A stretch of DNA of 64,000 nucleotides from Atrina japonica (taxonomy: Eukaryota; Mollusca; Bivalvia; Pterioida; Pinnidae): contig BROG01000081.1 in assembly GCA_030159075.1 (NCBI GenBank), positions 714,001 to 778,000 of the forward strand, written 5' to 3'. Both the position numbers and the translations under genes were made by a program. Positions 15,301-27,300 of the stretch are shown here, piece after piece. The notes beneath the pieces are model-generated. The model was not told the DNA's origin. It saw only the letters and a list, made by a program, of their open reading frames with translations, and ran no database searches. Numbering within the stretch: the stretch's first letter is position 1; each line of letters starts with the position of its first letter.

Positions 15301-18300
15301 TCTGCAAACTAAACTTAAAAGACCACTGCAAAGGAGATTAGTTGCCTTGAGTGAAAATCCTACCCCCACCCTAAAATTTAAAAATCATTAAAAGAATTCT
15401 TGAATGGCTATTAGTGGTATATATGTACAGACAAACAAGAGCTGTCAGAGACAACACCAAAATGGATGTAAATTTTCAAAATAGATATTTAACCCCCAGC
15501 TATCAGATTTTAAGGTTACAGGACTAGTAAAATTTTTATTCCTTCAGGATAAAAATTTTGAAAAGTAGGTCAAAGTCCAAGGTTCCAAATGAAAGCTCTG
15601 GTTATAAGAAATCTATATGTGAAATATCAAAGCCCTATCCCTCATGGTTTCAAAGATATAGCCAAGGTCAAAATTTTTGAAAAGTAGGTCAAAATCCAAG
15701 GTCAAGGTCACTAGGTCAAAAGTCAAGGTACCAAATGAAAGTTCTCATCATAAGAATATCAGATCCCTGTCCCTTGCGGTTAGATTATAGGCCAGGTTAA
15801 AGTTTTGCCATGGATACAGAGGACAAAGACGATGACGCTGGGGTATGGACATTAGCTCTCCAAACTTCTGTCCTGGCGAGCTAAAAATGGAAGGGATATA
15901 CATTGAAATGGTTGTTGTCCAAATTTGTGATAAAATATATAGATATATATATAGATAAAACTATTCAGTGTGTGGAATTATCAAATCTAGTGATTACCAG
16001 TAGGTCTTTTATCTAAGTGACAAGCCACAAATATATACTGATGCTATAGCCTTATACTATTACTGAATGGAGATGCACCATGAGTTTCGTAATGTACCAA
16101 TGCCTAGTGTAACAAATATCTGTTCTAAGCTATAAACATGTGTATATTATACTCCTATACATACACAAAAATATACATAAACTGACACACACACGCATGC
16201 ACGCACGCACACACACACACACACACACAAATACATTAACTGGTACATGCATTTACACATATTATCAGCACACACTTAAAGATGTACACATGTTTACATA
16301 AAACTGACACAAACATATGTACAATATAAATACATGTGTACAATATAAATATATATGTACACTATAAATACATGAGTACAATATATATACATGTATATAA
16401 TATAAAATTAATGAACACACAAAAGAATTTCAAGTGAACTACACATATCTGGACCAAGAAGTATTCATGTGTACATAATATCTAATGTTACATTGGAAAT
16501 GCATCCTGTATACAGATTGCTACACTTAACAAAGATATAATATAAAGAATCAATCAATATTGAAATTTACGATACAAAATTTACTTTGTCCAAAATATAA
16601 TCACAGTACATTACATACAATATTAAAAGTAATGAATAAAGAATATGTATACTTCCACACAGAAAAGCTTACATAGAAAATTATTATACATGTAGGACTT
16701 TAACCAATTTTGGTTCCAGGTGAAGAAAGAATTCAATTTATGGCTTGTACAATAAATTACAGCTAAAACGAATGTTCTTATATTTGCAAATGAATAGTAA
16801 ACCATGAATATTCAAATATATTAAGTTGGTAAACCATGAATATTCAAATATATTCAGTTATTAAACCATGAATTTTCAAATATGAAGTTAGTCAACCATG
16901 AATATTCAAATATGAAGTTAGTATTTGAATATTCAATACCATATCTATTGGTGTTTCATTTAATCTACAATACAAATACAATAATTTTACAACAAAATGA
17001 CAAAACTGACAACATGTAAACTACATACATTGTAAACATAAGCCATAAAAAATTAAATCTAGATGGTTATTACATATCTAGCTCTACTAGTATTAGTAGT
17101 TACAGCAAAGCAAGAAGTCTTCTATTTTCAGTCAGTTGAAATTTAGAACAATTAGTAAAATTTGTACATGTATTTATAAGCAACAACTGTAAGCAATAAG
17201 TGCAAGATGAAAAAAAAAGGCTGTGCAAGATACATGTATATATAACCACTCAGGATATGTATAAGACATAAAAAAATGGATCTCCTAGCTGTTTGAGACA
17301 GAGAAATCTATCACTAATAAATACACTGAATGTGCAAGACTAACAGAATCCAAAGCTATCGGCTGTGTTAGATATTACTGCAAGATGTCTGAATCTACTG
17401 ACTGGTCGAGACAGATAAATCTAGTTTTATTGTTGCTTCAAACCCTGCCAAAAATTGTATCCTTACATGTACATGGGACTGTCACAAGCATTAGGAAAAG
17501 TGCCACTTTATTGTGCTATGGACAGGTGCCAGGGATTTTTTTAAAGTACCATATCACACCTACACCTACATAGACTTAAGTACTCCCTGGTCATTCTTGG
17601 AACTGAACCATGGACCTCACATTAGTGGATAGAGAAATCTATTATCACTAAATACTATAAATATATGAAAAATAAAGAAATGTAAATTTACTGACTTTGT
17701 GAGTCTGAGGCATTCAGAATTATGGAAATGTACAGAACAAAGGGATAATACAATCTACAGGAATGTATTACTACTGAATACAGTAAACTTGAAATGCAAA
17801 GAAAACTACAACCACCAGCTAACTGAGACTAAGAAATCCTTTTCTAAAATGTGAACAAAACAATGATCCTAAATCTACTGTCAGTATTAGATCAAGAAAT
17901 GTATTACTGCAAAAATTTACATGGCAAAAGTGTGCACCTCAAGGTGATCCAAAACCACTAGCTGTGTGAGATAAAAAATCTTCAGTACAAATATGTACAA
18001 GGCCAAAAGATCTAAACTGAATGGACTAGTGAGACAGAGGAATCTATCACTACTTAGATGTGTAAGATAGAGGAATCTATCACTACTGAGATGTGTGAGA
18101 TAGAGGAATCTATCACTACTGAGATGTGTAAGATAGAGGAATCTATCACTACTGAGATGTGTGAGATAGAGGAATCTATCACTACTTAGATGTGTAAGAT
18201 AGAGGAATCTATCACTACTGAGATGTGTGAGATAGAGGAATCTATCACTACTGAGATGAGTGAGATAGAGGAATCTATCACTACTGAGATGAATGAATCT

Positions 18301-21300
18301 ATCAATTGAGGTGTGTGAGATAGAGGAATCTATTACTACTGAGATGTGTGAGATAAAGGAATCTATCAGGTGTGTGAAATAGAGGAATCTATTACTACTG
18401 AGATGTGTGAGATAAGGAATCTATCACTTCTGAGATGTGTGAGATAGAGGAATCTATCACTACTGAGATGAATGAGATAGAGGAATCTATCAATTGAGGT
18501 GTGTGAGATAGAGGAATCTATTACTACTGAGATGTGTGAGATACAGGAATCTATCAATTGAGGTGTGTAAAATAGAGGAATCTATTACTACTGAGATGTG
18601 TGAGATAAAGGAATCTATCACTTCTGAGATGTGTGAGATGTATCACTAGAGATGTGTAGATAGAGGAATCTATTAATTGAGGTGTGTGAGATAGAGGAAT
18701 CTATCACTACTGAGATGTGTGAGATGATCAATTGAGGTGTGTAAAATAGAGGAATCTATCGCTACTGAGATGTGTTAGATAGAGGAATCTATTACTACCG
18801 AGGTGTATGAGATAGAGGAATCTATTACTACTGAGATGTGTGAGATAGAGGAATCTATCACTACTGAGATGAATGAGATAGAGGAATCTATCAATTGAGG
18901 TGTGTGAGATAGAGGAATCTATTACTACTGAGATGTGTGAGATAAAGGAATCTATCAATTGAGGTGTGTGAAATAGAGGAATCTATTACTACTGAGATGT
19001 GTGAGATAAAGGAATCTATCACTTCTGAGATGTGTGAGATAGAGGAATCTATCACTACTGAGATGAATGAGATAGAGGAATCTATCAATTGAGGTGTGTG
19101 AGATAGAGGAATCTATTACTACTGAGATGTGTGAGATATCTATCAATGAGGTGTGTAAAATAGAATCTATTACTACTGAGATGTGTGAGATAAAGGAATC
19201 TATCACTTCTGAGATGGAATCTATATATCACTACTGATGTGTGAGATAGAGGAATCTATTAATTGAGATGAGATAGAGGAATCTATTACTACTGAGATGT
19301 GTGAGATACAGGAATCTATCAATTGAGGTGTGTAAAATAGAGGAATCTATCGCTACTGAGATGTGTTAGATAGAGGAATCTATTACTACCGAGGTGTATG
19401 AGATAGAGGAATCTATTACTACTGAGATGTGTTAGATAGAGGAATCTAACACTACCGAGGTGTATGAGATAGAGGAATCTATTACTACTGAGATGTGTAA
19501 GATAGAGGAATCTATCACTACTGAGATGTGTGAGATAGAGGAATCTATCAATTGAGGTGTGTGAGATAGAGGAATATATTACTACTGAGATGTGTGAGAT
19601 AGAGGAATCTATTACTACTGAGATGTGTGGGATAGAGGAATCTATTACTACTGAGATGTGTGGGATAGAGAATCTATTACTACCGAGATGTGAGATAGAG
19701 GAATCTATTACTACTGAGATGTGTGGGATAGAGGAATCTATCACTACCGAGATGTGTGAGAAAGTGGAATCTATTACTACTGAGATGTGTAAGATAGAGG
19801 AATCTATCACTACTGAGATGAGTGAGATAGAGGAATCTATCAATTGAGGTGTGTGAGATAGAGGAATCTATTACTACTGAGATGTGTGGGATAGAGGAAT
19901 CTATTACTACCGAGATGTGAGATAGAGGAATCTATTACTACTGAGATGTGTGGGATAGAGGAATCTATCACTACCGAGATGTGTGAGATAGTGGAATCTA
20001 TTACTACTGAGATGAGTGAGATAGAGAAATCTATCATGACCTATATGTGTGGGATGGAGGAATCTATCACTAAAGAGATGTGTGGGATATGCTCAAACTG
20101 CTCAATTTGTGAGATCCTCCATTATTTTGAAAAATTTAACAAACAAAAAAATCCCAAAAAACAAAAAAACAATATACATGTATTCAGTTACTGATATAAA
20201 AAGTGTGAATGAACTGCAGAATTGAAAAAGTGTGATGCAACAAAAGTATTAAACTTAAAACAAAATATTATCATATTAAGATGTCTTAAAAACTACAAAC
20301 ATAATGATACAAAATTACCTGATCAGCATTATTTGCACTAGACTGATTGTAAAATTCAAACAATCGTAGGCGAGGGGTTTTCATGTACTCTACATCTACA
20401 TTATATAAACTTTCAGCTTGACTTGAAAATTTCATCAATACTGCACTGGGATCTGTAACGATGTTTTTGTACATATGTTTACAGCAAACTTGAGAAATTT
20501 GGTGCAAAGCAGAAAGATCAGTCATCACAAGTCTCTTTATAACTTCTAATTTGTATGCTTGAAAAAATACATGTAGTTTTAATGTTAAGTATGCAAGCTT
20601 CATGTAAGTACATGTATTGTGGTTTTCATTATGGCAGCAATGAACTAAAGTTATCTACCCTCCACCTCCCCTAGTTGTATTAATCTGCAGAAAATTTCTA
20701 TATAAAATAATTTTGGGGTTTTTTTCATAAAAATGTAATTTCAACATCACAACTTGATTATCTGTAAAATTGCACTTTTAAGCACTTTCATATGAAAAAA
20801 AAATTATGAGGACAAAAACACTTGAAATGCCTCATGTAAATATTTTGAAAATAATATGCACATGAAGTGTTCATATTTTGAATTTGCAAGAAAAGCTTTA
20901 AAACAACTAGAGTGGCTATTTTTTGTAAATCTATAGTATTGGTGTAGATTTTTCATACCAAATGTAATGAGAAATCTACAATCATGAACTTCTATGAGCT
21001 ATGCGTTTCTGTAGTAGAAATATAAGGTATCGTTATCGTGCAATATACACATGTATATAACAGACTCCTAGCTAGTCAGCTATTGAAGGGGTCTAAATAC
21101 CGTCTGACAACAAACTACTGAATCTTGGATATTTATTGTGCATAAAACCTGAAAAGCTCCATATTGCTTATCAAACTACCATCTTAAACTTAAACAATCT
21201 TAAAATTAAAATTGTGTTTTCATCATATTTCAATGAAATGAACTAATTTCTGCATGCAAAATGAATTTGTCAAATTTAGAAAGAGAAATGAACACACAAA

Positions 21301-24300
21301 CACATATCCACCTCCCCCCCCCCCCCACACACACACACACACAAGTGAACCTATCTTTCACAGAAAACATATTCACCAGGTCTTAAATATGCCCTGAATC
21401 ACTAGTCTCACAGAAAACATATTCACCAGGTCTTAAATATGCCCTGAATCACTAGTCTCACAGAAAACATATTCACCAGGTCTTAAATATGCCCTGAATC
21501 ACTAGTCTCACAGAAAACATATTCACCAGGTCTTAAATATGCCCTGAATCACTAGTCTCACAGAAAACTTATTCACCAGGTCTTAAATATGCCCTGAATC
21601 ACTAGTCTCATAGATGACATGTACATGTATGTCTGCGCTTCAATTATTTACCTATTCACTTTCATGTTTTTGCCATCTCATTTAAGGTAAAAAAAAAAGC
21701 AAAATTTAAACAGGAGTGAAAATTGTTAGGCATACAGTATTTTTTTTTTCTTAATTGCATATTCTCAATGTTCTTTTTATGACAGTAATTTGATAAGCAT
21801 GAGTTTTTCATGACAGGCACGGCCATCATAAAGAATGCATGGTGGACAAGTGAAATGCATGGCGGGCAGGTGTAATATACGTCCTAAAAAGCATGCAAGT
21901 GAGTTATGTGCTGAACCGTTACCTTTTGTACATCAGAGGTACTCTGATATCGGGAAAAATCAAACAAACGTAATCTATGGCCAACGTGAAGAAAAGTTTG
22001 GTCTTGGAACATTTCATTTTGATCAGTTACACTGATGTTTAGTAAAATGACACCTGGGTCTGAAACATAATACCTGTCTGAATTAAACTTTTGTAGAATG
22101 AAACTGACTGGTACATGTATGTCATATTGAAGCCAAGTCAATTAAAACAAGAGGCCCATGGGCCACATTACTCACCTGAATTGTGTTGATATCTTACAAA
22201 TATGGAAATCTCAACACTCCTTGGGAGTGGAGGAGACTTAAGATGAATGTAAATGAGTTGGGTAAGACATCAAAACATGTCAAAAATTAATTTTCCAATT
22301 TATTCAAAAATCACGAAATTGATTCAAACATCCATGTAAATCACTCAGATGCAATTTGTTTTTCAATCCATGCAGTAGTTCTGGGGAAGATTTTCAAAGA
22401 AGGGTACCACCTGAGACCTACTTTGCCCAAGCCTGGATCCAGCCCTGAGTCGATCTGGCCAAAAAACACACACTTGGTAGGGACTTCGGGTACTTGCTTC
22501 CACTAAAGTTTTGTCAAAACCCCTTCAGCGGTTTTGAAGTACAAGCTGAGAGTGTGAGAAAATGCCATCCCCCCACCTGTTTCATTTTTGCACTTTTAAA
22601 AAATTCATAAAAAAAATTTTTTTAATTTATTTCAGCTAAATTCTTTGAAGAAATCATTTCTCTAGCTAACTCCAAGCAAAACAAGTTAAATGAATGTCAC
22701 TTAATGAATAGAAGGGGAGAAAGTCAAAGAAATCATACAAAAATGAATGAAAATGACAAAGTCTAAAAAAAGAGATAAAAAACACATCAAAAATTTAACT
22801 TCTACGAATTAACAAACTTGAATCAAACATCTACGTATTTCAGTTTAAGGAAATAATATCTAGATCCTATAATGATATTGTCGTTAATTCATTTCCAATT
22901 TTGGTAAACTGAAAATGCATTTAGTCATAAGACATTATATGTACAGGACAGGCGCATTTATTGTTTCATTTCGGATAGGTACAAATGTAGAAACAAGTAA
23001 ATTTAATAGGCACGTGCATCTTCTTGTAAATGTAATATGACTCTAAAAAAACTTCTACATATGTATATATTACAGTATCGCTGTCCCAATCCAAGTTCCT
23101 TACAAATAAGAGGCCTGGGTTCAATTCATTAAATCAGTTTATTCGGTAGTGAAGCTCAACACTATATAGTCGTTTTTCGTCAATCACCTGAAAATTCTGG
23201 ATCAGATTTATATCTTATCTTACATATAATGTATTACGACAAAGTGTAATTGATATCTTGTTGTCGCTTTCTTTGAGACAAATGTGGAAATAAGAAAATG
23301 ATCGCGATTTTCCCAATGATCGTGATTTTCCCAATTCATGGCCTTAAGTCGCTCACCTGGCAAAATTGGTCAATATTGCAGAAAACATAAAAACTGAGTA
23401 AAAGATAAAATGGCTAATAAACATGAAAAACAGTAGGCTCACTGGGCCTTAATAATCACCTGAGTGAAATGTATTTACTGACAATATACTGAACAGCAAC
23501 CAAAAGCATGAAAAGTTCATTGAAAAGGAGAATTAACTTGCATAACGGTGGACTTGCCTTGCCAACATTTTTATAAATCTTTCAAGATAATGTGCAACAA
23601 CATGCGAATTCCATTTAAAAGAGGAAAAAACTTTCACAAGGTTTACCCTCACAGTTTTTGCACAATAAATTTCTTTGTAGATCATTGGATAATAGGGTAA
23701 AACAGCCAAAACATGAAAAAATCCACTTAAAAGGGGAAATAACTCCCATAAGGATCAACCTGAAATTTTAATCCCTATTGACTTTTTCGTAGATCTTAGC
23801 GTATTGAACATTTCGACTTCTTTCTCTGTCTCTCTTTCTATTTTACTTTTCAAGATAATAGGACAAAACTGTCAAAACATGAGAAATCCACTAAAAGGGG
23901 AAATAACTCCAATACGGTCGACTTGACAATTTTGGCCGTTTTGACTTTTTGTAGATCTTTGTGTGCTAAACACTTTTGCTTCTTTCACTTTCTCTCTATC
24001 TATTATACATATCAAGATAATAGGACAAAAGTGTCAAAAACATGAAAAAGCCACTAAGAGGGGAAATAACTCAACAAAAGGATCAACCTGACAACCTGAA
24101 TTTTTGTAGATCTCTGCATGCTGAATATGTTTTTTTTTTTCACTTTTACTCTACCTATTATACTTTCAAGGTAATGTCAAAAAACATCCAAAAACATGAA
24201 AAAATCCTCAAAAAAGAGGATATAACTCATGTAAGGATTGACCCGACAATTTCCACCAAAATAAAATATTTGTAGTTTTTGCAAGCTGCTCATTTAAAGG

Positions 24301-27300
24301 TAATGTTTTTTTCTCTAGCTTAAATATTTTTGGAGATACATGTATTAAATAAAAAATATCTGCTAACTCATTCGTTCTACATGTATATTTCGCCAAAGAA
24401 GCCATGTTTGGCCCTAGCCCCTTTTCATCTGCAAACTTTATGTGGCTTTACATTGTTATACTTCCTTTACGACAGACGACGACAAACGGCAGACATTTGG
24501 CTACACACTTTATACCTCATTATATAAATATAAAGCTTACTAGTATATCAAACAGGTTTCTCACATTATCTATCCTTTATACCTTTTTATCTACACTTTA
24601 TACCTCATGATATAGATATAAGCTAAAGTGTTCAATCTAGGACCATGAACAAGGGGGCCAGACGGGCCCATGCTATCAAAATCAGGGGGCCATTTTCAAA
24701 AAGAATGGGCCATAATATTAAAAGAAAAACTGACCATTTGTGATGAGTTTAGAGTTTACTGTAACCATCATAACTGTCCATGTATGTTGTTCGTCAATAT
24801 ACAAAATACCTAATTATCTACACTTTATACCTCATTATCTACACTTTATACCTCATTATATAGATACAAAGCTAACTTGTACAAAAACATGTCATCTGAC
24901 ATTATCTACACTTTATACCTCATTATATAAATATAAAGCTAACTAGTATATCAAACATATTATCTGACATTATCTACACTTTATACCTCATTATCTAAAC
25001 TTTATACCTCATGATATAGATATAAGCTAACTATTATATCAAACTAGCAGGTTATCTCATTTTACCTCCACTTTTGACTAGTAAACAAATATCATAACGA
25101 CAACTAATTATAATTCAAACTGACAGGTTAACTCATAATTATCAAATTTATCTATAACACAAATACCACTACAATTTTACTGCAACAATTTTGCATACTT
25201 GTACTTACCGAATCCACCCTTTATGAAAGCTATTGGTACCGAGAATGAGATGTTGAGAAATGGCGAACCAGTCACTACACGTGACTGTAAATTTGTAATA
25301 AGTGCCGGATCACAGCTTAGATCTTCACATTTTGAAACATATTGCAGTTTTGCCTTGTACTGCTCCCATTCTGAAAACACAATGCCATAACACAGATGAA
25401 AGATGATGCTATATTTATCCTCATAGTTAAAAAAGATGCTATATTCATATGTATTTTCACATTTACAGAAGATGACATTTTTATCTTCACACAGTTACAG
25501 ATGATGCTATGCGTATATTTATCTTCACAGTTAAGGATGATACTATATTTATCTGTTAGAGATGATACTATATTTATCTTCACAGTTAAGGATGATACTA
25601 TATTTATCTTCACAGTTAAGATGATACTATATTTATCTGTTAAAGATGATACTATATTTATCTGTTAAAGATGATACTATATTTATCTTCACAGTTAAGA
25701 ATGATACTATATTTATCTTCACAGTTAAGGATAATACTATATTTATCTTCACAGTTAAGGATGATACTATATTTATCTTCACAGTTAAGGATGATACTAT
25801 ATTTATCTTCACAGTTAAGGATGATACTATATTAATCTGTTAAAGATGATACTATATTTATCTGTTAAAGATGATACTATATTTATCTGTTAAAGATGAT
25901 ATGATTTACTGTTAAATGATACTATACTTCACAGTTAAGAATGATACTATATTTATCTTCACAGTTAAGGATAATACTATATTTATCTTCACAGTTAAGG
26001 ATGATACTATATTTATCTTCACAGTTAAGGATGATACTATATTTATCTTCACAGTTAAGGATGATACTATATTTATCTGTTAAAGATGATACTATATTTA
26101 TCTGTTAAAGATGATACTATATTTATCTGTTAAAGATGATACTATATTTATCTGTTAAAGATGATACTATATTTATCTTCACAGTTAAGAATGATACTAT
26201 ATTTATCTTCACAGTTAAGGATAATACTATATTTATCTTCACAGTTAAGGATGATACTATAGTTATCTTCACAGTTAAAAGATGATACTATATTTATCTT
26301 CACAGTTAAGGATGATACTATATTTATCTGTTAAAGATGATACTATATTTATCTGTTAAAGATGATACTATATTTATCTGTTAGAGATGATACTATACTT
26401 ATCTTCACAGTTAAGGATGATACTATATTTATCTTCACAGTTAAGGATGATACTATAGTTATCTTCACAGTTAAAGATGATACTATATTTATCTTTACAG
26501 TTAAGGATGATACTATATTTATCTTCACAGTTAATGATGATACTATATTTATCTTCACAGTTAAGGATGATACTATATTTATCTTCACAGTTAAAGATGA
26601 TACTATATTTATCTTCACAGTTAAGGATGATACTATATTTATCTTCACAGTTAAGGATGATACTATATTTATCTGTTATGATACTTATATTTATCTTCAC
26701 AGTTAAGGATGATACTATATTTATCTTCACAGTTACTATACTATATTTATCTTCACAGTTAAGGATGATACTATATTTTATCTTCACAGTTAAGGATGAT
26801 ACTATATTTATCTTCACAGTTAAGGATGATACTATATTTATCTTCACAGTTAAGGATGATACTATATTTTATCTTCTCACAGTTAAGGATGATACTATAT
26901 TAGGATTCACAGTTAAGGATGATACTATATTTATCTTTTAGAGAATGTTATACTATATTAGGATAATACTGTATTTATCTTCACAGTTAAAGATGATACT
27001 ATATTTATCTTCACAGTTAAGGATGATAATATATTTATCTGTTAGAGATGATACTATATTTATCTTCACAGTTAAGGATAATACTATATTTATCTTCACA
27101 GTTAAGGATGATACTATATTTATCTTCACAGTTAAGGATAATAGTATATTTATCTTCACAGTTAAGGATGATACTATATTTATCTTCACAGTTAAGGATG
27201 ATACTATATTTATCTTCACAGTTAAGGATGATACTATATTTATCTTCACAGTTAAGGATGATACTATATTTATCTGTTAGAGATGATACTATATTAGGAT

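Larger units (their letters stand above)
789..20318. other. Gene A large intron (between exons 4b and 5): content
   Basis: About 19.5 kb with no exon-like sequence that I can support. It holds the dispersed repeats at 1018-4460, a SINE at 5230, the LINE fragment in its repeat frame (6020-8650), a foldback MITE, the 18-bp and 33-bp satellites and CA runs. The parts 8660-9340, 9550-11470, 14800-15420 and 15900-18020 show only AT-rich unique-looking sequence. Confidence 0.6.

Noticed and set aside
20286..20603. A 105-codon minus frame taken as one coding unit
   Set aside because: Only 20319-20452 is exon; the acceptor at 20453, the phase and the paralogue show that the rest is intron.
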